Source of the DNA: Bolinopsis microptera
Taxonomy: Eukaryota; Ctenophora; Tentaculata; Lobata; Bolinopsidae
DNA length: 64,000 nucleotides
Assembly: GCF_026151205.1 (NCBI RefSeq)
Contig: NC_087073.1
Span: forward strand, 2,964,501 to 3,028,500
Reading direction: 5' to 3'
Below, piece by piece: positions 22,546 to 35,426 of this stretch. The notes under the pieces are model-generated. The model saw only the letters and a program-made list of their open reading frames with translations. It searched no databases and was not told the origin of the DNA. Within the stretch, counting starts at the first letter, position 1; every line of letters starts with the position of its first letter. A program made the position numbers and the translations under genes.

Positions 22546-22913
22546 ATAATTTTAGATTTAAGTTATGTAACGTGTTTATTGTAAATATTTCCTTGTACAT
22601 GCCACACTTTGTAGCCTGGAGTTCATTGACTTGTTTCTTTAGAAACTTATAAAGGTGATCAGGGTAGGATATTTAATCAATTATTTTTTGTTTTATATAT
22701 TCACAGTTGATTTGGCAGTGTTAGATTTGTTTTTACTAATAATTGTCCATTCAAAAATCGATTATTTATGTTTTTCTCGGAGCGCAAATTCATATAACCA
22801 AGCTAATAAACTTCACATGCTTTTCTTACATCAGTTATTTTGTTATTAAAGCGCTTATTTTATGTTAATTCTTATTTCTGAAAATAGCATCTAACTTTTC
22901 TTCCTTCGATAGT

Positions 22914-25900
22914 ATGACGTTAGTAAAGGATGAGGGTCTGACAGTAAATTTAACAGAATTCGAGAAGTTGACGGTAAAGACCATCTCTCCACCCCTCGAG
23001 GACTATTTAAAAGCAATATCTAAAACGGGGGATACGTGGTGTGTTTTTTAGATGTTTTGAACGTAAACTTTGTGAGTTTAGAACTACTCAAGTAATTTGT
23101 AACTATTGTTGCACTTACCATTTATTCCATTCGCTCACCATTAACCTTCTCTCAGCTACAACTGGAACATAGTGAAACCGCTCTTAGTCTACAAACTAGA
23201 GCGAGTTCTGGATGACTTCATGGAGACAGTAACTGAGAATGGTGACGTTAGCGCCCCAACTCCCTCCGAGTTCACTTCCACAAAGGAAAGGTTGGCGGGA
23301 CTATTGAACGGTTTTTACAGAGCTCCGTTCACTGTACAGAGACTCCTGGAGCTGCTACTCGAACCTAATAAACATTATAGGAAGTTTGATAAATATGCCC
23401 GAGGGCTGGAGAAGGTATGACATTTTATTACTCATTTTAAACGTATTTATTTGTCCCGGTGTCCATGCAGCTCCATCTTCTGCTGAAAAACTGCAAAATA
23501 TTCCTGTTATGTGTCTATTATTTTGAATACACTACTAGCGATCACAGTGTGTTATTAGCCAACTCTTTGGCGAGGAAATGTCAATTTTATAATATTACAG
23601 CGGCCAAATCAAGATGATTTAAATATATGTCGGAGCGAGCAACTTGAAATTGAATTACACTCCATTTTTGGATTAACTCTTGGAAGATTGCATAATGCCC
23701 CCGTTTTCTGTGAGACCCCTGGCATGTGCTGTGTAACTGTCAAAAGGCTAATGTCGATTAAAACGAGACTGGCGAAAGTGTTGTATTCGGTAATTATTAC
23801 GCAGCGCGCAAGGACAAATTTTAATGAAGAGAGTGTTTTTCGGTATAAAAACTGCGCGGCGTAACCGCTATAAAATTAACTTCACAATAAGTGACCTAAG
23901 CTGGGCTGGGTCTGGATAAATGCCAAAGATTCTTATCTTCATTGGTCCGTTAGATATGCACATAAAATATATTCACTTATGGCTAACTGTTACGTATTTC
24001 ATAGAGGAACTATAACGTATAATTTACGTCATATATTTGACCCACGGCCCACCCTTAGCCGAATGTCCATAAATTAGATCCTAGCAGTGTTGTTTTGAAG
24101 AATACCGCCTTCACTGGACATTTTTTCAGGTGTTATCGGTGGTAACAACAGTTGATCCGTTCCCCAAGAAATCTCCCTCTCTCCTTCCCAACACAGTATT
24201 GAACGGAAATGGACTGATGAGGTAATCTCTTAATCTAGCTATGACGTCACAACTCACTACTCTCAAAGCGGTTTACACGCTCCTCCATTCACGTCATCTC
24301 ACGTTTTAAAATATCTCATTCAGCATGCTTTGTGATACGAGTGACTTTAGTGGGGCGGCTGAGCCCTTTCAAAAGATCACTCTTGAACTCCACAAAGGTG
24401 TGTATCGCAATATCCGGAGATCGACCTTTTTTTGGTAAGATTGCTTCTTTTGTGGTGAAGGGTAGTTGACGACTTTATTTCCGCGTCAGCTTTTTGAGAT
24501 TTGGAAATAGACAAAATGTGCATCGGAACTATTTTGATAACAGTGGAGCAAGCTTGCGCAAGGGTTGCAAAATCGAGAGATTCTACTTTTCAGCCTTATA
24601 AGAGCTGGATATATTGAGCACCACGTGTTTAAAATTTATCTAGATTCTTGATATTCAAATTCATGTTTTAACAAATGCATATTAGATAATCTACAAAGCT
24701 GCTACTGAAAAAAAATCGTGAAAATCATGCGATATTCGAATTGATGATCTCAGATTTAAGAGAAAGCTTGGATAGCTAAAGAGAGTATTTTCTCTGAATG
24801 AGTTGTTTTCTCTATCCATTCTCTGGGAATACCATCAATCCCGTACTTAGCCCCACACATAGCCCCAATAAAGAAGGCTCTGGAACAATTGCAGCCGCCT
24901 GCTCCTATCGTCTTCCTGACAGCCTCGGTATATGAGGTAGAAGTAACGGTAGCATGAATTGCTCCCTGAAATGATGAGGGATTGTTGCAGGCCGGTCCAA
25001 ATTCTTGAATTACAGATCTGGAGTGACCCCACATGTTGGAAATGGCATCTTGGATTTCGTGGATACTTCTCGAAGCTTTGGGGTGCGATTCTGCAATTTC
25101 GTGTTTGATACTCATGATGTCGTAAGATGGCGATTCTATGAGATGATTTACAATTCTTGAAGCTGTCATTGCAAGTTGGGTCGCTGTTTTCCATGTTGTC
25201 ATTGTCTGAATGACTTCATTTGAAATCATGTCAAAATTTGGATCTCCAGCGAATTTGAGTGATATTGGCAGGAGAAGACAAAATCCTTCCGTCGACCTCA
25301 TCTTAGAGTCCCCATATGGTTTCTTATCTTTGTCACTTTCGTAGGCTTTGAGAAAATTGATAACAGCTCCATGGAAATACTTTCCCTCATGGGGTGCATC
25401 AATGTTTTTCGCCTTCAACTTTTTTGCGAACTCTGCAAAAACTGTTGCATCGTACCCGTTCGTGTTTTCTGGCCCAAACGATTTCTCCAACTCCTTGCAA
25501 ATACTATCATAGTCATATGCACCCTTCTCAGATTTAGCTATGGCCGTTAAAGAAGCCTCTGCAATATCCCAATAACAACTATTCTCTCCAGTAGGCAGGG
25601 AGTAGAATGGACATTTGCTCTCAGGTAAAAATTCTGGGGTCTCCTTAACGTGCTCAATGTAGGTCTGCAAAGCTTTGTTATCATAAACCCAATGGAGTGG
25701 TCTAGCAGCTGCGTCAGCAACAGCTGCTCCGACAACTGCAGCTATTTTCCGTTGTTTGACCCCGTCTAATTGCTGTATCTGCTCAATAAGAGTGGATATC
25801 CTCTCCGATCTGCCCTTCTGCCCTGAGGTTTTATTTTGTCATGGTTAATTGTAGAACAAATGTATGAACTATAGAATGTCAGTCACGGGGCCCTAGGCTA

Positions 25901-28597
25901 CGTTTATAAACATTTCATGAAATAGATTTAACCATGATCTATACAATTGCTTGTTTTAAGAGTCATCTTAGTTTTGTTTCTAAAATATGGCTGGTAAAGG
26001 TCACTTTTAACCCACAGCTTCTGACATGTTATATTTTTGTAGTCTAAAAAATACACAATACATAATATAACCCTTCATGCCAAACTTGGCTACTCGACAA
26101 TTAACCAACTTTCTACATCACTTACTTTCGGCTTCTTTAAGTGCATTCTGAAGTGGTGAAAGGTCCGTGTCTGTGCATGCGACCTCTGGTGGTTCTGTCG
26201 ATGATAAAAAGAAGCAAGAAATCAAACATACAAGTGCAAACATCTCAGCAAGAACGTACTGTAAAACACAAAGAGAAAATGTATCTACTTTATCTAAACG
26301 TACAGAAAGTGCGGTCGTCAAAAGTTGATTTGCTTATCTGTAAAGCTAAGTGTCACGTTACATAAATTGTGAAATACTGATAATTCAACTAATCTGCTGC
26401 TTAATACGATTAAGTGTTGCAACGATTAATTAAGTGTTCCTTGAATTTTAATAAATTCTGAGAAAAAGAGAGCTTCTGAAAGTTGATTACGCTAGGAAGA
26501 GAATGTGCAGATATAATATATTACATATAATATGTTTAAGAATGTAATCTCCTGTTACCTAGACGCAGCTACAAATGTACTATGTACTTCTTCTTTACAG
26601 ATTAGCCTATGCTTAGGAACTGTATTTTAACAGGTTTACAGTTTTCTTTATCGAGCTGTTTATTTCAGAACTGTGTCTGAAGATTTTGGCAAAAAGCCAA
26701 AGCCATTAATGAACGGAGAAATGGAAAACAAACCGTAAGTTTGCAACAGTTAATAAGTCCATTGTGTTATTATAGTATTTTTTGGTAATATTCAGTATGT
26801 ATGCTTACTTACTTTAACTTGTCAAGGTCTACTCAATCATTAGAGTGGTCTGCTCCAGTATAATGTACTAGTAGTGAAGATGTAAAACTGACAATTAGAC
26901 ACACACACAGTCACACACACCCAGCTGTAAGATGTCAGGAAACCGAGTCTTTATATTAACTCATCCCCAGGGAAGACTGTAAAAAGAGATCAAATGTCAC
27001 CGAGGAGCGTTCTCCAAAACGAGCCAGGGTCCACGATAGTTCGGAGGATGAAACTATGATATCTGAGACGACAATGCCGGACGAGAACAGCCATCCAGAA
27101 AGTCAGGATATGGACGAAAGTGGGGAGAAACTCAACGGCTCCCAGCCCCATGAAGAATTATCAACAGCTCAGGTTTTTATTCTACTTGTTATTTTATAAT
27201 ATCAGTAAAATGATATTCAGTTAATGTTAAAGCTGTACCCGAATGTGTGCTCACTAGTTAAAGGATTGGTCGAAACTTGAAAAGTGGGTATGTTTTAAGC
27301 CTCCATAAGATTTAACTTCGTGGATTTTGCGTCAGAACTATGACTAATACTAAAATTATGATAATTGTTTTCATAAAAACATTAAATATTAAACACGATT
27401 TAACTATGTAAACTGTAAAAACACTGTTCCTGCTTTACCTACCGCTAATAATTCAGGCTGATTCACCGGATGTCACGGAGACTCCTAACTCGACTATAAT
27501 GGAACCAGATGAAGTTCCTGCAGATTCAGACCCCGCCGAAACATTTCCCTCCAACAATCAGTTAGTTTATGAAATAAATGTGTTATTATCTCTAACTTCG
27601 CCTAGTACCCTGAATAAACTCAAATATTTGAGTTTTACGTTGTTTCAGGTGTTGTCTTCTTACCGGGTGCCTTTCTAACTGATAAACTGCTTTACGTTGG
27701 GCCTCTGGAAGTGAATTTATGAACCAAATATTAATACATTAAGACTGACAATTTTACGAGCATTCAATTACGCTGTTGAACTTCAGCAGGTTTGGTTTGA
27801 TAAAGGTTCGGTTTGGTGGCTCTTTATTTCACCCGTTCATTAATAAGGACCACACAACCTAACCTATAACTGACCCTGCTTAAGTCCAGCAGCCTTATAC
27901 ACGCACCTCTCCCACCCAGTATCAGTTCAGGAGTAAAACTGAAAGATTATGGGCGGTCTCAGTAGAAGCTACCATGTGAGCTCGTCACAGCAACACGCCA
28001 TACTTCAATATTAATACGAATCTACTTTCCATCACAAACTCAGCACTGCTAGTTTTCGGTGCTATTAAGTACCTCTGCCCTTGCAATGTATTTGACACCT
28101 CAATAAAAACCCCAATCAATAACAGCCCTCTCTCCCACCAGCACTAACGGAGAAGGGAGCCCTACAGAGGAGCAGGTGACCACCACATCACCCCTCCAAG
28201 AGGACCAGACTACACCGGACAAGGTGGACTCCTCCTCCCTCTCCGCCATCCTGTCAGATCACCCCTCCGACCACGGCAGGGAAGGTGGGTCCAGGGATAT
28301 TTTCAATGTTTTAGAGTCAAACAATTAGCTCATATCACAATTAGCTCATATCACAATTAGCTCATATCACAATTAGCTCATATCACAATTAGCTCATATC
28401 ACAATTAGCTCATATTCCAATTAGCTCATATCACAATTAGCTCATATCACAATTAGCTCATATCACAATTAGCTCATATCACAATTAGCTCATATCACAA
28501 TTAGCTCATATCACAATTAGCTCATATTATCACTATCTGTTTTTGGAGTAGTCTCCCTACTCATATTGAATTAACAAATGCATTGTTTTCAGGATAA
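22914..28597 (+). CDS. PPP4R2: Protein phosphatase 4 regulatory subunit 2
   Basis: Eight exons: 22914-23038, 23156-23414, 24130-24221, 26669-26734, 26971-27172, 27457-27560, 28142-28284 and 28593-28597 (stop). All phases agree, giving 331 residues. PPP4R2 binds the PP4 catalytic subunit and, in animals, helps target it in DNA-damage repair and centrosome or spliceosome work. The conserved N-terminal domain is clear: YNWNIVKPLLVYKLERVLDD, RAPFTVQRLLELLLEPNKHY, then DKYARGLEKVLSVVTTVDP. The C-terminal half is acidic and disordered, with the basic patch SPKRARVHDSSEDE, like the KRLRFD region of vertebrate PPP4R2. The ATG at 22914 directly precedes the conserved domain. Exon 8 supplies only part of a glycine codon and the stop. 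AATAAA at 28733 is a likely poly(A) signal. Confidence 0.92.
24756..26243 (-). CDS. Secreted ADP-ribosylglycohydrolase-family protein (J1-crystallin-like)
   Basis: Two exons on the minus strand, 26243-26126 and 25822-24756, joined in phase (394 residues). The ATG at 26243 starts a signal-peptide-like stretch, MFALVCLISCFFLSSTEPPE. The mature part has KIAAVVGAAVADAAARPLHW, the usual start of ADP-ribosylglycohydrolases, then GENSCYWD and the C-terminal GAGGCNCSRAFFIGAMCGAK with GIPREWIEKT. The family removes ADP-ribose from proteins or small molecules using two metal ions; jellyfish J1-crystallins belong to it and have the same GENSCY and NCSRA phrases. The usual acidic metal-binding sets (GD..GA, D..D at the C-terminus) are not clearly kept: position NCSRA replaces the expected D-T/S-D, so it may be non-catalytic, like crystallins. 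It lies inside intron 3 of PPP4R2 on the opposite strand. TTTATT at 24474 is a candidate poly(A) signal. Confidence 0.85.
28319..28530 (+). repeat. 16-bp tandem repeat, about 13 units
   Basis: Direct repeats of AATTAGCTCATATCAC, nearly identical, in the last intron of PPP4R2 between 28284 and 28593. Low divergence between units suggests recent expansion. Confidence 0.95.
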
Positions 28598-29900
28598 AGA
28601 AGATTTAGCTATAGAGTAGAGGGTACCCGCACTACAGCCCACTAAGACCGCACTTTATCAGGAACTATCATACAGGGACATAGTGTCTTTACACTCAATC
28701 AACTGTCGGTAATGTTGCACGGCTGCACGTGCAATAAACGCTCAACAATGTCGCGAGTCCGCCCTGCCAGCGACTCGTAAAGTCGTCGCGCGACCACTTG
28801 TCAATTAACAGCTTTAACAGTAGGAGGTTTAATTGTAGTTCCAAAACAAGACGCTTTGGGGTGGAACACGCTACGTTATTTTTGATAGCTGAACGGTTTG
28901 ACGCCTTTATAATATGGAACTACTATTGAACCCTTCAACTGTAGTACTGTCTCTAAGACACAAGCTGAACAGTTTAATTACCTGTAACCTTTACAGAGCA
29001 ACCAACTAATAGCGATCTGTAAAAACTGGGTTTTTAATGTGCCAACCGGAAAGTCATCCATTTCTGTTATAAAGCTTTGTCAATGTATCAAAACAGGAAT
29101 CATCCGGATCATTGCGACCTCTGCTGAGTTCAAAGAGTCGGACCGGATAGCCTGTATCAGTTTAATCATTGTATTTTCTGTTGGTGTAACTACTGAACTA
29201 TCACACTGTAAAACAGTTCCTTATCTCAACGTGTTCTTGAGTCTAATATCAACTCTAATAGTTCAAACTGTGAAGATCATACTAATACAAGTCTACAAAT
29301 ATTTCTCGCTTGAGAAAGGATGTTTTACAGTCTCTAGTTTTTAGGTAGGATTTCGTCCCAACATAACATCTTAAATCAAACCACCAAATATTCCTGTCAA
29401 ATTGCTGCCTCAAAATGACCTGTTTTAACATGTCTATTTATTCGTAAAGTTGTTTAATATTTGCGAGAAAAATTATACGATGCTGTTTAATTGCGGAAAA
29501 GGTCGTGAACTGATAATATTAATTGATGGTTTTAAAAATGATGTCGATTGAAACTATTGGTAATCATGATGTAATTTTGAAACTAAGATGGTGACGGTTA
29601 CAGTTAACCTCATTTTACATTTGAGACTCAGTTATGATAGAAGATAGACCGGTACCGATATAAAATGTTGAATATTTTATTATTTTTCAGTTTCTGAATT
29701 TATTTAAGACTTGCATCATAAACAATAAAGTGGTGTCGTACTATTGAGTAATTTTTGGTTTGCTTATCCCACAGCTGGCAGCGGTAGATTAAAATTCACA
29801 ATAATTCAAATCGATGATGCCAACTCCTTGAAGTTGGGGTGGGCCTTGATTACGGTTGATTACGGTTGATAGGGGGAGGGGGTAAAAATTGAAAATATTG
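28598..29900. other. PPP4R2 3' UTR then intergenic DNA
   Basis: The PPP4R2 poly(A) signal candidate lies at 28733-28738. A 100-codon plus-strand ORF at 29039-29344 begins at GTG, has hydrophobic stretches and no recognised domain; I do not call it a gene. Confidence 0.5.
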
Positions 29901-29929
29901 ATTATGTAATATGTGAACGACCCCTTTTT

Positions 29930-30315
29930 AACTGTTAGTGAACTGACCCGGCGCGCGCTTATACTTTGTAGCAATTCAGCAATCGCCTCTGTGCGCGGAA
30001 AAGGATTAAATGCAATGTCAATATTTACCTGGCACGCCAGCCCCAATGCGCGGCCGCGCTTTTTTCTCGCATATACGTGAGACTGAGAGGAGCGAGCAAT
30101 AGACTCTGACTAGCAGTAGCATGCTAGCTACAGTATGTATAATAAATGCAACGCGTATCTATTGCCGTTTCGTTACCTAGCTTGCTTGTTGCTAGTTTAT
30201 TGCTCGCTTCTCTCACGTATATCAATATGCATAGAGGGAACTAACATTGAACATGGGCCATCCCAGTCTTATTATAAGTCAGGGTTATCGACAGTGAGCC
30301 GCGCGTGCCGACTGT
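29930..30315. repeat. Inverted repeat with GC-rich ends
   Basis: TATACGTGAGACTGAGAGGA near 30073 is complementary to the stretch near 30203-30222 (GCTTCTCTCACGTATA), and both arms share GCGAGCAATA. GC-rich CGCGCGC-type strings occur at both outer ends. Probably a small foldback element; ends not defined. Confidence 0.55.
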
Positions 30316-31430
30316 AGGATGGTTTTTTAGCGCTAATTTCGGCCAGCACAAAATTCTTGAAACAAATGCGTATTGACTTTGAGTAACCTTCCCTTGAATT
30401 TGATCAAATTTTAACAAAAATTGGTTAGCTTACTCTCTCTCTGTTCTGGTCAACGGTTTCTGGCCTCTTACTAAAAAGATGGAGGCCTTATCACCGTGCC
30501 GGCGTACCCACAGAATGCAACTCCTGCTAGCTGCACGCCAGGACTCCCAAAGTAAATACGAAATCATAAAATAATAAATATCAATGCAACAGACCCCTGG
30601 AGTCTTGAAGCTGTCACTACCTGACTCAGAGCAAACCCACTTCCGTTGTAGTACTTCTGCGGGCAGACAAGGGACTTCCGAGCAAGGTCAAAGCCTGGGA
30701 GATATGTCTCTATACGGAGATGGGCCTAGGTTGAGTTCCTAGTATGGGATTTAGCGAAAGTTCCTGGTGAAGAATCCTAGAAGGTTACCTAAAAGGGTTT
30801 TCCCTATCCAGTCTTGTCGACTGTTCCACAAATTTGAAGATATGATTGTAGTTTACTGTTGTTAAGGTAGAGTTTACCAATTATCCTCATTTTGAACGTC
30901 ATGATCTGGATGCACTTGCAGAGGAGGTGCTGGGATGTTTCTGCTTCCTATCTCCTGAAAAGTGTTCACAATCTTGCGTCTCGAAGTTGACGTTGTTCGC
31001 CACGTTTGTAACTGTAAGTTTATAACCTACCAGGACGCGCGCCGAGTTGGACTCGTCGACGGTAATTGGAACAAATATTTTACGAGTATCACCCGTTAAC
31101 GCCACGTTCTGAAAATAAACTAGTGGGCTGTGACCTATCCTGAAAGCGACCATGTTAGCCATCAAAAAGTGGAGAAACTTGTATATATCCACCGTAATCT
31201 GCGCAATATCAGTGCATCTGACAATCGACTGGTGCAGATGCACGTGGTAGTTCTCTTTTACACTACCATATTAGTAAGATGCAGGAATGAAGAATTTTGT
31301 CATTTTTTAATTCGTAAACCTCGTAATGTAAAGGCAGACGCACGTAACGCACTTTACCGCACTTAAACGCACGAAAAAAACTTCACGAAATAAACGCACT
31401 TTTCCTGGAAAAGTAACGCACGAACCAACT
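30316..31430. other. Intergenic, nothing firm
   Basis: Short ORFs without recognisable domains. Near 31326-31410 CGCACGTAACGCACTT-type phrases repeat a few times just before the LTR-retrotransposon remnant. Confidence 0.4.
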
Positions 31431-32541
31431 ATGGCCATTCCGGAGGGCAAAGAGAGAGACTGGGATATTTACCTTGGATACTGTGTTATGGCACTTAACT
31501 CGTTAAGAAACAGGCATTCTGGCTACTCCAGTAATCGCCTCGTCTTCGGGAGAGAGAACAACACCCCTATTTCTCTACTAGTGGATAACGAGATAAAGAC
31601 AATTCCTATCGGTAAGAGCACTAAAGGCGCATTCGAACAGTACAGCTTGATGAAGAAAATCAACAGGAAAGTACGAGAAAATGCTGACGTAGACTTCCTC
31701 TACGTAAATGGTAAAGAACCAGCACGACAGAAACTTGTCAGGACCGTTCTTCTCAGCTGGAGACCTGTGTTATGTCCTCATCAATTGTCCCACCCACAAA
31801 CACTCGATACGTTGGCGAGGTCCACTACTCGTCAATAAGGCCATCAATGATCATCTCTATGTAGTGGCTATAGCTCCGGGAAAGGAGAAAGTGATTAACA
31901 TTAGTAAAATGAAACATTTCAAGAGGAATAAGTACAATACCGACAAATATCCTCAACTTTCTAGTCCATCGGGATCAAACAGTACACCTGACAACAACCT
32001 TTCCAGTGTCCCTCTACCAGCTTCCACTTTAACTACACTACATCCTACTAAGCACGTCACTTTCCCTTCTACATCGGACGACATTGACGAGGACGATCAA
32101 CCCCTGACCCTACTTATTCCCAAGAAACGTAATACCGGAAGTGCCAAACAGCCAGTAACACTATTGGCAGATGATTGCCGCTCTGTCCCATCTCCTTCCA
32201 GCTCTACCGAATTCTTACCACCCCTAGAAACTCTGGCAGAAAGCAACAGTAGCACTGCTTCACAAGTTCCTGCAGATATAGAGTTACAAGTTACTGATTC
32301 AGATAACAGTTCCGTGATTTTCGACACCATTAGTAACGGAGACCCTGAACACAGAGAAAGTTATCACAGTGCTGGCAAGCACGACCGTTGCATTTATTGT
32401 GGGTATACTATGTTCCCCATTTACTATTATACCCCCTTTACTATTATACCCCCTTTACTATTATACCCCCTTTGGTACACGTTACAAGCCTCTTTCGTGC
32501 ACGCGAAGCGTGCACTCCGGCAGGAGTTTTCCAGGCATTAA
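31431..32541 (+). mobile_element. LTR-retrotransposon remnant (integrase end of pol)
   Basis: Fossil of an LTR retrotransposon, probably Ty3/Gypsy type. It keeps the end of the integrase core (YCVMALNSLRN and LVFGREN are typical) and a following Pro/Ser-rich tail. It is broken, with about one or two breaks visible. No gag, protease, RT or paired LTRs were recognised. Age cannot be judged without LTRs. Confidence 0.7.
32409..32472 (+). repeat. 18-bp tandem repeat, about 3.5 units
   Basis: Direct repeats of TACTATTATACCCCCTTT at the end of the LTR-element remnant. Confidence 0.85.
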
Positions 32542-32875
32542 GACTCATCGGAAGTCGTTCAGCAGATTTATTTTTAGTTCAAAACATTCTAATTTGATGT
32601 CAAAGATGACAGGAATAAAAAATAGTTATGTTGAGATTTTTAAGAAATTTGCATAAAATACTCGCCAGCACTGTTATACGAAATTCGGTAAAAAACCCAA
32701 AATCGCCATATTCAGGTGCCTTAAAAACCATGTTAAAATTGAGTTAGAGATCTGAAATTTTTCAGGGCGTCTAGACGTTGACCAAATCGACTGCAAAAAA
32801 AGTTTCAGGTTTCAGGAGCATTGGGAAATGGGTTTTCTAGAACCCCTGTTTTACGACAGATTGTCGGGACATATA

Positions 32876-34384
32876 CAGGGTGGCCCATAAGTGACTACCC
32901 ACACGCAACCTCTTAATAACTCACGTAATTCGTCTCCAAATTGCACCAAAATTTCAGAGATTATAGATATGGGTCAAACTTAGATTTCCTGAAAGTTTCG
33001 TAAGCCACGCCCAATTACAGTGGGCGTGGCGTGACACTCCCTCTTTTTCACTATTGTCTTCATAAAATGAGAACGCTTTAAGCTAAGAACTCCAAATTTT
33101 TTGCACACATTTGGCTTGATAATTGAAAACCTTTCCCAAAGTTTCAAGTTCATTGGTTAAAATATGGCTAAGTTATGACCATTTCAAAACTCATCGGATA
33201 CGTGATCCGAGCACTCAGTCAGTGATCTCGTAACTTGGTTAATGGCCTGTTTGGCTCACATGCACCGCTTGATTGGTTGCAGCCTGCTTATGGGCCGGCC
33301 TATACAGCTGACAGCACCTAAAACGCTATCACAAGAATTTATGGTGGTGTCACCATTTCAGGGCTTGTTAGCCCTGCTAGTCACAGGTTCCTTACAATCA
33401 ATAAAAATGGTTCACTATCCTCCCTTTACTGCAGAACAACGATTGTTCGTCTACCTGAAGAAAGAAAATGGGGAGTTCTACCCTCAGATTAAACGACAAT
33501 TTCAGATGAAATTCAACCGACCACCCCCTTGCCGGAAAAGCTGCTTTGACATTCATCACAAGATCAAGTTTACGTTTTCTGCACACGATCGGCGAAGAGT
33601 CGGCAGAAGACGAACTGCGAGGACTGTAGAAAACATCACGATGGTTGTTGGTGACGTGATGGACACACCTAAGATTGGCACCCGGAAACGAGCTCCTGCC
33701 TTAGACCTCAGCAGAACAACCCTTCAGCGAATCCTAAAGCAAGACCTTTCTAACCGGGCCTACCGAATCACAAAGAAACACAAACTTTTGGACCGTGATT
33801 TCCAATCGAGGATAGATTTCGCCAACACATTCCTTGAACATCTTAATTGAAATTATTGAATTGTTTTTGTGTGGGAATTTTTATTAGTTGATTTCATTTA
33901 TTGATTTATCCTAAAAATTTGTGTTTTCCTTTCTAGCAAAGACATCATCGGTATCCAATCAAAGCCTAATGAACCTCATTAATACACGCTAACGCCTTAC
34001 TCTTGATCAGATTGGGTGACGAGATCACTAATTGAGTGCAAATATCACTGACTGAGTGCTCGGATCACATATCCGATGGATTTTAAAATGGTCATAACTC
34101 AGCCATATTTTAACCAATGAACTTGAAACTTTTGGAAAAGTTTTCAATTATCAAGCCAAATGTGTGCAAAAAATTTGGAGTTCTTAGCTTAAAGCGTTCT
34201 CATTTTATGAAGAAAAGAGGGAGTGTCACGCCACGCCCACTGTAATTGGGCGTGGCTTACGAAACTTTCAGGAAATCTAAGTTTGACCCATATCTATAAT
34301 CTCTGAAATTTTGGTGCAATTTGGAGACGAATTACGTGAGTTATTAAGAGGTTGCGTGTGGGTAGTCACTTATGGGCCACCCTG
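32876..34384 (+). mobile_element. Mariner/Tc1-type transposon with long TIRs, internally deleted
   Basis: Ends CAGGGTGGCCCATAAGTGAC and its complement (GTCACTTATGGGCCACCCTG, ending 34384), each next to TA (32874-32875 and 34385-34386), the target of the IS630-Tc1-mariner superfamily. The TIRs are about 350 bp and nearly identical, with one roughly 20-bp indel near the inner end. The total is about 1.5 kb, with one short transposase ORF inside. Confidence 0.9.
33407..33850 (+). pseudogene. Truncated mariner-type transposase, N-terminal DNA-binding part
   Basis: The ATG at 33407 gives about 147 residues. FTAEQRLFVYLKKENGEF and QIKRQFQMKF form a first helix-turn-helix; RRVGRRRTARTVENI is the GRPR-type linker; SRTTLQRILKQDL and YRITKKHKLLDRDFQSRIDF form the second. 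This is the DUF4817-type N-terminus of mariner-related transposases. The DDE/D catalytic domain that should follow is missing, so the copy cannot move itself but could be mobilised by an intact relative. Confidence 0.8.
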
Positions 34385-34386
34385 TA

Positions 34387-35426
34387 CATACAGATATACA
34401 TATATATTCAGGGATAGACGCTTTGCCAGTCAATTGTAGCCTGTATTTAAGTGTCCATAGATTCAAAAGTATAAAAGATACAGCCATTTCCGACCACAGG
34501 TCTTGCAAATGATTGTTTACACCTTAGTTTACATTGTATGAAAAATTATTTGACGTCATGAACACCCCTTGATGACGTCATCAAGTTAACCGTTTTTAAA
34601 ACTTGATTTTTGACAAAGTAATAACTTTTAAAATTAATTTTAAACCATTAAGGAGTAATTTTATTCAAAATCTGAGGAAATTTTCATCTTAGATAATTGT
34701 TCAAGCATTCTGAAAATCTACCGGAAAGTTTTTCTAGCTTGCTCCTTCATAAAGATATTCGTCATTGAAGTTTGTGCTTTTTTGAAGAATTATTTTATAA
34801 AAACGTCAATTTTGCGATTTAGTATTCTCTGGTGTTGGGCCATGCCTTGGGTTGAAGAGCTCAGTTCTGCTTCCTATAGGTATAAATTGTGCATTAGGCT
34901 AGTTTTAAAGTTGGAAATCGAAAAGTTGCACACGTGGGGACACGCCCAAATTGATAGAAAATTGCTAAAATCACTGAAAATCACTGTTTTCGTCATTTTC
35001 TGTCAACTTTAGAGTGCCGTTGTGATTATAGTTCTTCTTGAAATACTTTGAAACTTTGCATGCTTATTAAACTATATATAAAACAATTACATGCAAAAAT
35101 TTAAGGCGATTCAATATTGGATGCGCACGCAACGTTCGCTCAAAGTTTGCACGTGCGAAAGGTGACAATTTTGCTCATTCGTGATTTCCAACAAATTCTG
35201 CTTTGCCACGACAGTTTAATGTCATTATATATGAATTTAATGCCAACTTGAATGAGTATTAAGTGGCATATTCAGTCAGTGATCGACCGATATGCTTCCC
35301 TAAACACAAGGAAATGTTTTTAAAGGAAAAATTTCGAAATTGTTGAAACTTCCTCCTTATTAATGAAGATATCAGTTTATATTTCGACTTTATAAAGTAC
35401 CCTGACATTATAATCAAAAAGAGATG
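34387..35426. other. Repeat-like AT-rich DNA, no gene
   Basis: No coding support. Phrases such as ACACGCCCAAATTGA and sentence-like units ending in AAGTTGTTCAAG-type runs resemble internal units of foldback elements elsewhere in the window, but I could not define ends. Confidence 0.4.

Noticed and set aside
24325-24396. Extra PPP4R2 exon between exons 3 and 4
   Set aside because: It has AG and GT borders and an open frame, but its phase is incompatible with the next exon, whereas joining 24221 directly to 26669 is in phase.
28319-28530. CRISPR array
   Set aside because: Units are contiguous 16-bp repeats without spacers, in a eukaryotic intron.
29039-29344. 100-codon hydrophobic ORF
   Set aside because: Begins at GTG, no domain, no splice context.
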